NCBI GenBank assembly: GCA_025024175.1
Contig: QCXZ01000137.1
Location: 2,666,001-2,730,000 of the forward strand
Direction of reading: 5' to 3'
From: Rhyzopertha dominica
Lineage: Eukaryota > Arthropoda > Insecta > Coleoptera > Bostrichidae
Length of the DNA stretch: 64,000 nucleotides
The first letter of the stretch is position 1. Each line of letters starts with the position of its first letter. Positions 10,490 through 22,493 of this stretch are shown in pieces. The position numbers and the translations under genes are program-made. The notes below the pieces were generated by a model. The model saw nothing but the letters and a program-made list of their open reading frames with translations, was not told the origin of the DNA and did not search any database.

Positions 10490-12000
10490 GTATAAATTTG
10501 CACGTCAAAAAATATATTGATGTAGATTTCAGTCTTCTATAGACCATCTTCAGCGGCCGACTGGCTAACAATACTCTAGCTGGTAACAAAATCAAAGACA
10601 AAAACACGAAACGACGTGAGTGACCCATGAAGTCAAAAAGCAGTCAATCATATGACTCCATTACATGAAATTGAATTAATAAAAGCAAAAGACAAAAAAA
10701 AATCACAGCAAATAAATCTAGAGGAAAGTACAGCATCCACAGAAGCGAAAACGTAATTACAGATTTAAGATCTCTTGAAAACACCGACACCTGTAATCTT
10801 TGTATGGTTTGCCCAAAATCCATAAAACCAATGTCCCGTTAAGACCCATAGTCATTGCGATTGGCAGTCCTTGTTACAGATTGGCAAAATTTTGTGCTAA
10901 TTATTTACAACCTTATGTAGGAAAAACCAGTAGTTTCATCAAAAATTCTTCAGACTTTATTGATATTATAAAAGATTTAAGTATAGATACGTAGATGACA
11001 CTTTTGTTATTTGGCCCCAGGTATAGAAGAGTTGGGTAGGTTTCTAAATCAATTGAACAGTCAAAATCCTGACATAAAATTTACTATGGAATTAGAAAGC
11101 AATGGTAGTTTACCTTTCTTGGATGCCCAAATTTACAGAAGAAACACTGGACACACAGNCATATATTTACATGCCACNTCTCACCACCCTNCCTCTCAAA
11201 AGAATAGTCTTANAAGGACGTTATTTGTTAGAGCACAAAAGATCTCGGACGAAAGTTCTTTACAAAAAGAAATATATCATCTTAAATCAGCATGGTTATA
11301 GCAATAAGAATAGAATAAATCTAGTAAATTCTCAACCAGGACAAAGTAAATTGAAGTTGAGTTTGCCTGATGTACAAGGCCTTTCGGAAAAATTAAAGAG
11401 GATGCTTAGAAAGCACGATATTTTAATGGTTGATAGTACATATAATAATTTAGATTTTAAGTTCTACTAAATATACAGTACATTTAGAGAGTGAAGGTGT
11501 AGGTAGGTGCGCGTTTGAAAGAACACATACGTGTTACTAGGCTGCAACAGATAGATAAATCTTCGTTTGCTGAACATTCATATTTGACTAAGCACATGAT
11601 TGACTTTGATAAAACAAAAATTTTACATAGAGAAAAATATTATCACAAACGTTTAATAGAAGAAGCTGTAGAAATTTGTAGGAATACTAATAATTTTAAT
11701 AGGGATTGTGGAAATTATGAGTGACATTTGGAAGGCTATTTTGTCATTATCCTTTACCAAGTAGTTCGTGTATATCTAGTAGGTAGGTAGTTCCTTTTTC
11801 GTCGTTAGATTTTTTATCAGGTTGGCACGTTGTTTCTATGACGTCTCGCTGCCTTGGTGATTTGTTTATTTACTTTCAAAATTTTGTTTGAAGTTGTGTC
11901 AGGCAAATTTTGAGGTCCTTTGTCTTTGACAAAGATTACAGGTGTTATCGAAACGTCAGACTAATAACTTTTTGTCAGTGTTTTCAAGAGACAGCGATCT
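10490..12000 (+). mobile_element. Penelope-like element, internally deleted
   Basis: A Penelope-type reverse transcriptase and a carboxy-terminal GIY-YIG nuclease relic run on the plus strand from about 10790 to 11724. Flanking pieces carry the CTGAAGATGG...GAAA and CGAAACGTC motifs common in the terminal repeats of these elements (10540-10560 on the minus strand; 11949-11960 on the plus strand). The limits given are those outer motifs and are approximate. The element has a large palm deletion, frameshifts and several N bases. Confidence 0.7.
10794..11724 (+). pseudogene. Penelope-like reverse transcriptase / GIY-YIG nuclease, broken
   Basis: The opening YGLPKIHKTNVPLRPIVIAI is the hallmark Y-G-L-P-K-x-H-K...R-P-I-V block of Penelope-like polymerases. 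It is followed by KNSSDFIDIIKDLSIDT. The sequence then jumps straight to RYVDDTFVIWP (10986-11018), the Y-V-D-D catalytic motif, so the palm region with the first catalytic aspartate is deleted. GSLPFLDAQIYRR follows in another frame. Near the end, AEHSYLTKHMIDFDKTKIL and EAVEICRNTNNFNRDCG match the carboxy-terminal part of the GIY-YIG nuclease domain. These elements copy themselves by reverse transcription primed at a nuclease-made nick. This copy cannot. Confidence 0.75.
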
Positions 12001-15000
12001 TTCCGAGAAAATATTATCTTATATTATAGATGCTCAAAGCATTCACCCTCTTATAATTACAGATTACCTTTTATGCATTAATTATTATTATCATATATTT
12101 TTTTATATAATATGTAGTTTGTTTATTATTTTTTAATGCGTATTTGAAGCAGACATGTTGATAAATAAAATATATAGCTACTACTATTATATAGTTGTTT
12201 TGGTTTTGGTAGGACATTACTAAAAATATGTAGTTTAAAATCTAGCCCTTGCTTTATGATAACCGTATACATTAACGGGCAAGATGTAAGTATAGTTAAA
12301 GGGTGTTTCAGGAAGACAGTGGACAATGCTGTAAAAAAAATTTTGTACATAAAGTCCTAGTCGACAATAATCTATTTTAACCCTGGAGCAATTTTTCTCC
12401 ACACCAAAATATTTTGATATTTAGTTATCTGTTATCAGAAATGTCGCAAAAATAATATTTTTATAACATTGTCGTTTTGAACCCCCCTTGATAATGCGTG
12501 AGCTTATGCAAATATGCATTTTTTTAAACTGTTTTTAAGTACAGAACTGTAGAACATTCTTTTTATTATTACTTCGGCGTTGTTTTTGAAAGATGTTCAT
12601 AGATTATTTTTCCCCGTGGATTCACCACCACCCAAGGACCCGCAAGGATTGAATTAACCCTTAATCCAGTTTGGTGGTATAGTTGGAGTGGCCATCACTT
12701 AATTATCTCTGTCAACAGGGCCTCTCCCCTGGAGCTGTCTGGATTCGGTTACACGTATTATGTCACTTAAAGGGTGACACCCCATTTGCGTCGATTTGGA
12801 ACAATGGTAATTGTATAAGCATTTGTGGCAGAAGCCTAAGATGGAAGTCATCTTTTCAAGCGTTTAAAGTCCACGATCTTATATATAGTGACTTCGTCTT
12901 CATCAAGTCTTGAGGGTTGTGATTAGGCCCCTCTCAAAATGCAAAGCGTTTTATCGTCTCTCACGGGATTGATTGATTTCCTTATTAGTGAGAACCTGCG
13001 GTTTCTCGTTCAGTTGTAATCTTATTTTGCGGCTATGAAAAGATTTTTGATTAGAATTGTTTAATACTAAAATTGCAGAATGTAGATGTATTTTCCATAT
13101 TTGGATCTTTATTGGTCAAGCAACAGGTCGCGAAAAGTTTATACCGCGTGTTCGCAATTTTGGGAACATTCACAGAAAAAACCCATAAGTTTTTGACAAG
13201 AAAAGCAAACATGGTTAGTTTATTATTTTTACGTCGAAACTCTTGTAGAATAGATCAGGATTATTCTAAAATCGAGTAGATCTGTAACTTACAGTGAGAA
13301 AAATATTAACTAGTATAGCTGAGATTGGTTTCTTGATAGTTGATCGCAAATGTGTGTTCAAAATATTCATGTGGATCATTAAAGTGAAATATTTGATTAC
13401 ATTCACAAGTTAGCAATCTGACTAAACAGACAACACAAATAACGAACAGTAATAAGTACAAGTCTTGAATTTTCTTCTTAAGTAAGTTTTAATTCGTCTC
13501 AGATAAAGAAGAAATGTGCTTTCACTAAAATAATAACAAACCGTCCAAAGTTTATAAACGGTGGATAAAAGAATACTATATGTTTCCATTTCTATTTTCT
13601 CCTATTAATTGAAAATCCGGATTACTTATTTCATGCTTATTTTTTTTACTATTTATTTATTCAAACGGTTTTTCATTTAAGCAAATAGCATATCTTTAAC
13701 ACAATTGTTAGTACAGAAAGTTAACGCAATACCTTAAAAGGACCTTTTGTAATTCAGATGTCTTAGTTACTAGTATTTACTCCTTGTGATCTCAGTTTGA
13801 ATCTGCTAGTTCGTTTATAGATCAGTGAGACTCTGAAATTAATGATATTAGAGAAGGAATGCAATTATTACTTCTATAATAGCAGAGCCGTCAAAGTTTA
13901 GAAAATTATTGTCCTGTTACGTAAAATTATACCCATGGATGCAGTGAATATTTTTAATGCACAAACTATAAAAAATCTAAAAGCTTATAAACAAATTTTT
14001 GTTGTTTTATTATGCTTGTTTTGTATTTTATCTGTATTCTGTGTTTGTATGCGACGCTAACCTGTAACAAATCATATATTTGACAAGAAACAAAAATACA
14101 CGAAACCGACAAATATTATTTGTATTAGAAATTTTTTTCGTAATTCTTCATGTTATGAAACACATTCATTTTCGCTGTATTAAAGTGTATTAAGTAAATA
14201 TTTAAGTTTTTATTTAAATGTACTGTTAGAGAAATTAAATTATATTTTATAAATGTAATAATCTGAGATATTAATTTTCACTTTTAATAGTGTTTGTACA
14301 AAAGAAGGTAGTGCATGATATTTGGGCTAAATAAGCAGATTTTTTATTTCGTAAAAAGGGCAGTTTCACATACGACGCCAAAGGGCCAGTTTGAGCTTTG
14401 TTTACGTAATTATATTATAATAACTATTTCTCATTTTTTAAACTAAAATTCAAAGCAATGTAACTTTTAAACTATTGATTCGATATAAATAACAGTAAAA
14501 CGTCATTTTTTGTTAATTTTATCTTCGTTTTTTATATATTTAATTTTACCCTAAATTTGATAGTTTACGCGTAAAAGCGTTGTGAAATGACATGGCTATC
14601 AAAAACGTATCTTTAAAGCCGTTTTTATCATTGTCATCTTTGTTTTATTTTTAGCTTTATTTTAAATAAACGAATTCGCATTTTACAGCTGAAAGCGCGT
14701 TTTGACGCTTTTGAAGAATCGTATATTGTTTTACAATGCAAAACTGAAGTACATAGAGAATTGTACGGTTTTAGTTTTTAGCATTTATAAAAAAAAAACT
14801 AAAGCGATACGATTTTTTTCTGGCCTTTCGGGTTTTCTTTTATTAAATGTCCGAGCAGTGATGTTCCTAACAGCTTACATTGTTATTCCATAAATGTTCT
14901 TTTTTCTTCTACTTATTGGAATTTTATTTTACTTTATTTTTAACCTGAAAAGTCAGCATCGTATATGGTATTAAGCGATATACAAAAAGTATTTTCAAGC

Positions 15001-17079
15001 TGTAAACAGTGTTTTCCTTTTTGTATTGTCATCTTTGTATTCATTGTCTGCTACTTTTGTGATTTGATGTGTCCAACAAGTTAGTATCATTCTCTGTTGA
15101 ACCATGTTATACAAATAATTGTAGTCTGTTTTTTATCATTTTGTAAGGAACCGTTTAGTTTCAAAAATGTTATGGCCGACAGTATTTAAACAAATAATTT
15201 AATAGGTGGATATTTCGGGTTACAGGTTGTATGAAATTTCGTTTTCATAATGTCATTTTATAATTGCGTTGCTCCCGAAGTGCTTTAGCATTTTGGCGAT
15301 ATTAGTACATGTTTTTATTATTTTGTCACGCACAGATAATGCTAAGATGGTTAAATAATATATTCCGAATTGATTTATTACGTATCAAAACTCATGTACA
15401 CATAAAAATAACAGAAATATTTTAATTTTCTAATCTAAAACATTCATCATACGTTTGTCAGAAAAAATCATACCTAAACGGCGTTTGCATCAAACGAACA
15501 ATGATTATCTTTGTATTTTCATAAGATTATGAGACCCACAGCACTTTCAATTTTGGTGGATGCGCCCCGCCGTATAAGACTCACCAATTTAGTGAACTCT
15601 CCCCCACTAGCAGACGGAACTTCCTGGTCCTCGTTCATAGCTGAAGGCATCACACCAAAACACCACAAAAAATCGCGACCCTTTCAGATCGGTACCGATA
15701 TAGAAATTGATGATAAGCAAAAGCTATCCTGCAACAGGATAACGCCGCCACCTGTACTGGTGGGGGAGGGATACGCCTTCCTGGCGGAACACGCCTCTCC
15801 ATTGGAATGTGGTGAAACATTCAGGAGACATTGTGATGTTAGGACTTTTTGTTGTTGGTCGTATCAGTGGGTGATAGAAGTTCTCAATGTTTCTTAATTT
15901 TGTGATCGAGAGCAGCTTTAGATCTAAAAATTCTAGCTACAATGAACACAGCTCCAAGGCATTTTTTAAACAAATTTGATGGATTTTTTTCATTACGGAA
16001 TAATTCTTACGGTTGAACTATAATATAGAGATGCCCTACTTTCTGTTAGTTTGGAAACCATTTGTTTTTAGAGAGCATTTTAGTAGATCAAGCAATAAAG
16101 ATAACAGAACAGGTTTAAGCATGATACAAAAGAATGACACCTCTTGCGAGCAAAATTGTGAAGAATCTTGGCGATTTAATGTTTTAATAAACATTAGATT
16201 GGTCGTGCTAAGTGATCTGAGTTCCAGACCAGAAATTATTGACAAAACACAAACACTATTGATTAAATGGAAGTAATAAAAATATCTTTTTCTGTTTTTA
16301 GTGAGGTTTATTATCAAATACGGTATTTTAACAAAAAAAACTTCAACTGTAACTAGGAAAAAGGTTAACGAACACAAAGATTAATACTTAAAAACTGGAA
16401 GCAATCTATGTGTACATATACTGTCTGAACTAGAAAGATTAAAATTAAACAAGAAGTCAATTATTAGATACTTAAAATTGAGTTAAAACTCCTTTTTTCC
16501 TTTCATTTTTTTATGATCCGCTGACTTGATTTTATCTGCACTGACACCTTTTTTAATACATGACATGTAGTCCAGTCTAATAAATCACTAATGCTCTTCC
16601 TCGCTCATCAACAATAATACTAAGCCAAGATGCCTGACTAACGCCAACTTCAGAAGTATTTAAATACTTACAAGATACTTGATTGAAGTCAGAGAACCTT
16701 TTTCACCCATAGAACTTATAGGGCCTTGAAGGTTATGCAGATCTTATTACTTCGTTCATGTGTTCGACCGTTTACATTTTCGAACGTTTTGCTCGTTTTC
16801 CAGTTAGAGCAGAAAAACTATTCTATTTGTTTCTCCATGGGATTTGGTGTAGCTCCTAACTGTTTCTCGCGTTAAGTCTGTAACTCCTTATTCGTATCCT
16901 GATGATGTCCCTTACAAGTATTCCAAAATCAAACGCGGTCTAATCCAAAAAAGACACGCGTTTGGAATTTAAATTACGTAGATTAGAATGATAACTCCTC
17001 ATACTTACAGTACCAAATTTTGGTGCACTTTTTGAAGGAATACAGTGGAAGTGACACATAATAATAACATAATAACAAA
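12001..17079. other. long AT-rich intergenic stretch
   Basis: No gene is recognised over 5 kb. At 12302 AGGGTGTTTCAGGAAG resembles a DD41D end without a partner. At 15540-15850 a GC-richer island has a 128-codon open frame (MYFHKIMRPTALSI...) with no recognisable domain. The rest is low-complexity A+T DNA. Confidence 0.4.
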
Positions 17080-18330
17080 ACTTTCTACTGTAACTTGGCA
17101 CAGTTTATGCAGTCTACTACAAATGTTATAGATAATAAAGGTCAAGTTGATGCAGTGTATACTGACTTCTCGAAGGCCTTCGACAGGGTGGACCATTGTT
17201 TTCTACTTAATAAACTAGAGCAGCTTGGATTGAGTGATTATCTCGTTCAACTAATAAAATCATAACTCACTCAACGTAAATTATACGTTACATATAACGG
17301 TTTTAAATCACACAACTTTCTGGCAACCTCCGGAGTTCCTCAGGGGTCTAACTCGGGGCCATTGCTATTTATTTTGTTTATAAATGATCTGTCACTTTCG
17401 TTAGAATCTAATCATCTGTTTTTAGTGGATGACCTGAAACTATTTTCTGAGGTATCCGGCGAGGATGACTGTTTAGTATTGCAAGGGCAGGTTAACCGTG
17501 TAGCTAGATGGTGTGCTGTGAATAGATTGCCTCTTAATATTGACAAGTGTAAGGTTTGCACTTTTACCCTTAGAAGGCAAGCTTTAATATTTAATTATAC
17601 AATTGAAGCAGTCGATTTTATGCGCTGCTACAGCGTTAAAGATCTTGGTGTGAGTTATGATTGTAAATGATCTTTTACTAGTCATATAGACTCAACGCTA
17701 AAAGCTGCCTATAAAGCTTTAGGTTTTATTATTCGCGACTCAGCATCGTTTTATAATATTAGTGTACTGAAATCTTTATATTTTACTTTTATTCGTTCCA
17801 AGTTGGAATACTGCAGTTTGATATGGTATCCTCATTATCAAATACACATAAACCAAACTGAGAAAATTCAGAGACGATTTCTTAAATTTTTTGTCGTATC
17901 GATTAGACAATTATTATTCGCATAGAGGATATAATCATACACTCTTGTTGCAAAGGTTTGACGTTAGTTCTCTGCAAGCTAGAAGAATACGTGCTAGTTT
18001 AACATTTTTATTTAAAGTATTTCATGGCGATGTTGACTGTCCTTCTTTGCTGGCATTATTTAATATAAGAGTACCTAGGCTTGGTTCCCGGTATGGTGGC
18101 ACTTTTTATTGTTCAAATGCTAGAACCAATGTTTATTATGTCGAATAACTTTAATAGGATATCTGGGCATTGTGACATTCATTGTGATGGTCTGAAAAAG
18201 CTGTTATCGTTTGTAGTAGCTGAGCAGTAGTATATTATGTTATAGTGTGTGCTGTGTATTTACTAAAAAATGTTGATTTTCTGTTTTATCCTGTAAATGG
18301 AAATTTCTGTTGGCTAATAAACGCAACCCA
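17080..18330 (+). pseudogene. non-LTR retrotransposon (jockey-like) reverse transcriptase, 5'-truncated
   Basis: The plus-strand frames give DAVYTDFSKAFDRVDH (first catalytic block), GVPQGSNSGPLLFILFINDL, then FLVDDLKLF. In this last motif the usual A-D-D or Y-A-D-D has become V-D-D. WCAVNRLPLNIDKCKV, DLGVSYDCK, and a thumb segment IRSKLEYCSLIWYPHYQIHI follow, with EKIQRRFLKF after it. The order is that of RVT_1 polymerases of jockey/CR1-like insect elements. Stop codons after LVQLIKS and DCK, and a frameshift near 17890, break it. There is no endonuclease domain upstream, as expected from 5' truncation. The 3' end is near 18320 (AATAAACGCAACCC). Confidence 0.8.
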
Positions 18331-20036
18331 TAGAAAAATTCATAATCTCAGAATCATTCCAGACAACTTGACAATTTTTTTCAGTTGATTTTCAAACTCG
18401 GAGATGATGCCTTCTAAGATTTTATAAAATTGATACATTACAATAGAGTTACGTTCTATATGATGACATTATGAAAATAAGCTGCTCTGATGTTTTCATC
18501 TGCTTAGTAGTTACAATTTAAAGCTTACTGCCTTTTTCCTTAATCTTTAGTAAGTTTATTTGCTCCATAAATGGGTTGACGAATCTCAAGTTCCTCAAAT
18601 TTGCTATCTCTTTTGACCATCACCTTTTGCTAAAAGAACTACAATGCCTCTTTTGGAAATTTCAAAGGTAATCTTCAGCAATGAATGCGAAAAGCTCTAA
18701 GCCGTAGTTAGACATATTTTGAAGAAAAAAAAAACATCCATATTTTTAAATAGCATAAAATTGAGAAATAACTTAAAATTATCCATCTGCGACGTCTTTT
18801 TGTCAGCCAGCACTATAATCACATATTCTAGTTGCGATTTATTTTTGACCGTCTATTCTCTCGCATCCCTGCCAATCTTGAAATAGAGTCGTGGCCCGCA
18901 TTAAGCCCGATGTTTTATGTAAATCGAAATCCTGCGTTGTACCGGAAGGCGGAGTTAGCCGTTATTGGCGCCGGTGGACCCCCTGCGGGCCAATCGGACT
19001 TCCGTTTCCGGTCGTCCTGAAGAAAAGCGCAGGTCCGATACCTGTTCGTTATCGTTTTTCCCGGATCGGGACAAGCCTACTTCCATATATCACAATTGCC
19101 GTGGAAATGAGTGTTTTCGCCGTAATAAAAACAGCATAGGTTTTACAAAGAATGTTAAATTTAAACTGAAGTATTGCTTAAATGCTCACGTTTATTTTTT
19201 AATTACAGCTTTTTTGTATGATGTACTAAATTACAAAAATTGAACTGATTATTATTAAGTCATATATTTCCACTTTTAGGGGAATCACACCTACGCACGT
19301 GCTGTACAATTTTTTGACGATTACAGCACCACCTATTGGCCAAGCAAGTATTATTGGACGATACCTGCAATGATGCTTAATATCGATCGGATGTGGTGTG
19401 TCCTTTTTACTGCAGAAAATGTGCTAAATTGACGAGCCTGCGTTTTTGAGAGTTTAAACCTCATGTAAAAAAGTATACGTTTTTGTTATTCCAAGCAGAC
19501 TTTTGCTGACACCTTGCGACGATTGTTGCAACTATATGGTTCCCTTTGTTTTTGTCTAGATAGCGCTCTATGGTTAAATCGATTATCGGTGGTGTACAGT
19601 GTGACCACACGTTAAAATCAATACATCTTTTGAACGTAGATCCCTGAAATGTACGAAATATTTGACTCTATGGCACAGGATTTTGCTTAATCAAATTCCA
19701 GGTAAAATAGAGGAGATTCGTCTTCTATCTGAAATCCGATTATGCAAAGGTTAACTCCACCGTTATCACAATTTATCTTGTTATGAGTCACCATCATGTC
19801 TTTATAAAGGCGACTGCAGTAAACTAGTATCTTTATGAATTCACGTGCCATATTCTTATCTTGAAGAGGCCCCTTGCAAAAGTTGGCGAAACTTCGACCC
19901 TGTCAATGTTTAACTGGCATATGTAGTAAAGAACTCGAATAACTACTTTCTGTCTTTTTATCATTATCTACATGTGACCAAAAAAATCCTTACCAGTACA
20001 TGTCTCTAACTGCTTCATTTGTTTGTAAGATTAATG
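18331..20036. other. intergenic DNA with GC-richer island
   Basis: No gene is recognised. A GC-rich patch at 18830-19090 has three overlapping short frames, all without a known domain. Confidence 0.4.
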
Positions 20037-20038
20037 TA

Positions 20039-20070
20039 CGAGGCATGTTTTTTAAGTAAGTACCGTTTTG
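20039..20070 (+). repeat. mariner left inverted end, copy 1
   Basis: This 32-base end is the exact reverse complement of 21325-21356. Confidence 0.95.
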
Positions 20071-20200
20071 CGATTCCGCCGCCGCAGCGCTACGGTCGGC
20101 GTTCCGCGCATGCGCGCTGGTTACCTACATCTCTTGTCTACGCACTGACGCCATTACAGTTTGATTCTTCATTGTATACGTTGTTCACTGAGTGTTTAAG

Positions 20201-21259
20201 ATGCCTCCGACAATCGTGAGTCCCGCCGATTGTGAAGTACGGGCTGTTATACGATTCCTTACTGCTAAAGGTGTAAAACCGATCGATATTCNTCGTNAGA
20301 TCTGGGAAGTTTACGGACAAAANATTATGAGTGATGGAATGGTAAGGAAATGGGTGAGAGCATTTAAAGATGGCCGCACAAATGTGCATGATGAAGAACG
20401 GAGTGGGCGTCCTTCGGCCGTTAATGAAGATTCGGTGCAGAAAGTGAACGAAAAGGTGAGAGAAAACAGACGCTTTACAATTTCATCATTGTGCGACTGC
20501 TTTCCTCAATATTCTCGTAGTGTTTTGTATCGCATTGTGACCGAGAACTTGAATTACCGGAAATTGTGTTCACGTTGGGTTCCGAAAATGTTGACGGATT
20601 TGCACAAAACCCAACGTTTACGCAGTGCATTGACTTTCCTTGAGCGGTACCACAATGAAGGTGAAGATTTTTTAGACCAAATTGTTACTGGTGACGAAAC
20701 ATGGGTTGCCTACGTCACACCAGAATCGAAACAACAATCCATGGAATGGCGACATTCATCATCACCCAAAAAAGTGAAGATTTCTGCCCGGAAAATCATG
20801 TGCACAGTTTTTTGGGACAGAAAAGGAGTATTGCTAGTGGAGTTTTTGCCTCGTAATGAGACAATCAATGCAGCGTCTTATTGTAAGACATTGAACAATC
20901 TGCGTCGTGCAATCCAGAACAAAAGACGTGGCAAGTCGAGTAAGGGTATCGTTTTGCTGCATGACAATGCCCGTCCGCATGTGGCTAATCGGACCAAAGA
21001 TCTCATCAAATCTTTTAAATGGGAAACTCTAGATCATCCTCCATACAGCCCTGATCTGGCGCCCAGCGACTACCATTTCTTCCTGCACTTGAAGAAACAC
21101 CTGGGTGGTCAGCGTCTTCAAGACAATAACGAAGTCGAAACATTTGTGATACAGTGGTTAACAAGTCAGGCGGCAGAATTTTATGAGGAGGGTATTCAAA
21201 AACTGGTGCCACGTTATGACAAGTGCCTCAATATTCACGGAAATTATGTAGTAAAGTAG
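20201..21259 (+). CDS. mariner transposase (DD34D), copy 1
   Basis: This 352-residue protein cuts and rejoins the element at TA sites. It starts with MPPTIVSPADCEVRAVIRFL; the ATG at 20201 is chosen because it is the first ATG of the frame and is shared with copy 2. Residues 1-120 form paired helix-turn-helix modules. RWVPKMLT is the linker motif (W-V-P-H-E-L in other mariners). The catalytic triad is TGDETW, HDNARPH and YSPDLAPSD, with exactly 34 residues between the second and third aspartates. There is a four-residue in-frame deletion after KKVK relative to copy 2 (which has FKQT), and ambiguous bases near 20292-20323 hide three codons. The frame is otherwise open to a normal stop, so activity is possible but unproved. 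Confidence 0.95.
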   Translation: MPPTIVSPADCEVRAVIRFLTAKGVKPIDIXRXIWEVYGQXIMSDGMVRKWVRAFKDGRTNVHDEERSGRPSAVNEDSVQKVNEKVRENRRFTISSLCDCFPQYSRSVLYRIVTENLNYRKLCSRWVPKMLTDLHKTQRLRSALTFLERYHNEGEDFLDQIVTGDETWVAYVTPESKQQSMEWRHSSSPKKVKISARKIMCTVFWDRKGVLLVEFLPRNETINAASYCKTLNNLRRAIQNKRRGKSSKGIVLLHDNARPHVANRTKDLIKSFKWETLDHPPYSPDLAPSDYHFFLHLKKHLGGQRLQDNNEVETFVIQWLTSQAAEFYEEGIQKLVPRYDKCLNIHGNYVVK

Positions 21260-21324
21260 ATTAAGGTACAGGCTTTCATGTAAGATAAAATTATTGCGAT
21301 ATCTTTGCACATCTTTTTTAATTC

Positions 21325-21356
21325 CAAAACGGTACTTACTTAAAAAACATGCCTCG
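21325..21356 (-). repeat. mariner right inverted end, copy 1
   Basis: Exact reverse complement of 20039-20070. Confidence 0.95.
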
Positions 21357-21358
21357 TA

Positions 21359-22303
21359 TTAGAAGATATTTTTGCCCAAGAGTTTTTTGGATCCTAGAAA
21401 GTACTTCAAAAAGTTGAATTACATCCATGTAACGGATTCAATGATTCAAAATATAATTATAAATCAAAAAGTTCTGTTTAGTGAAAGACAAAATGAAATA
21501 AATCACACGATCAAAACAAAACTTTTGTGTCACTTTAAACTTACAGCTGGATGTAAGTAATTTGCTTATTAATATGGCTGTGTGTACAAGGACAAAGAAG
21601 TTAGGCCATTTCTTGCGTAGTTAGCTAGAATAACTAGTGCCTTTTGTGTTCTAGGACAAAGTAATCTAGCGGTGCAAATTTTTAGTTTGAGATCACAAAT
21701 AAATCAATTTCTGTATCCTGTAGATTGTAGACTATCGGTACAGACAAGGATATACAAACCAGCTCTTAAACTCGTTCAACTATGTGCCATTATTTATGAA
21801 GCACCCTGTAAAGCAAAGACGAATTTTACTGCTGATATTTTATTTCGGTAGATCTTATCTACAATGTTGAATACAACTAAAATATAATGCTCTGTTTAAC
21901 TGCAGTATTAAAAAATAATAAAAGTCGTTTTATAATGTATACAAAACTATTGATGTATGTGAAAACCTTAGGTTTTAAGTTTGTACTGAATTTAGGGGAA
22001 CATAATCTTAAGCCCTTTGTAAATACAACGGTCACTTAAGCTAAGCACTATTCAACACATAATGTGTGCAAGATATTTGTTATGCCACTTTGGATGTGTT
22101 CAATACTTGCTACGGTTTTGTTAAACAAAACAATCTTCAACGTTAATCCAACCAATATCAGTCCATTATCATTTCTACTATTAAATGCGATATTATAAAT
22201 TAATCAACGTTTTATATGAAATCACAGCAAGGCATGCACTTATAAAATGGAGAATGAGACTCCACTACATTCCTTCATCTAAAGCCTCTAGGGCTGCACA
22301 AGG
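21359..22303. other. intergenic DNA and probable MCC 3' untranslated region
   Basis: No coding region is seen. As the MCC gene ends at 22304 on the minus strand, the right part is probably its 3' untranslated region. An AATAAA on the minus strand near 21838-21843 is a possible polyadenylation signal, not verified. Confidence 0.35.
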
Positions 22304-22493
22304 TTAAACAGCAAGCGAGTTGATGGAATTTTCCGAACTGTTCGTGGGCGGCGTCTCTAACGTTGCTATCTTCTCCTGCAAGGTCTGCACTTGTGCAGTG
22401 TGCCGTTCCACCATCGCCAACATTTGGTGCTCCATCTTCTTGAATTTGGCCTGGTATTTCTTGTTGTTTCTATCGACTGTTTCAGCTAAAATA
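22304..22493 (-). CDS. Mcc: MCC last exon
   Basis: Begins after GTACAG and encodes SILAETVDRNNKKYQAKFKK, then MEHQMLAMVERHTAQVQTLQ and the terminal SENSINSLAV plus TAA. It is charged and heptad-like, so a coiled coil. It matches the last part of vertebrate MCC (M-M-A-M-V-E-R-H-E-T-Q-V). The TAA is at 22304-22306. Confidence 0.92.

Larger units (their letters stand above)
20039..21356 (+). mobile_element. mariner (DD34D) element, copy 1
   Basis: The element is 1318 bases with perfect 32-base inverted ends (CGAGGCATGTTTTTTAAGTA at 20039; its complement ends at 21356) and is flanked by TA at 20037-20038 and 21357-21358. It holds one full-length transposase gene. It is nearly identical to the element at 49606-50936, which points to recent activity. 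It differs mainly by a 12-base in-frame deletion in the gene and a few ambiguous bases. Confidence 0.97.

Noticed and set aside
15511..15897. 128-codon open frame in a GC-rich island
   Set aside because: No recognisable domain, no splice context, no repeat partner; kept only as part of an intergenic entry.
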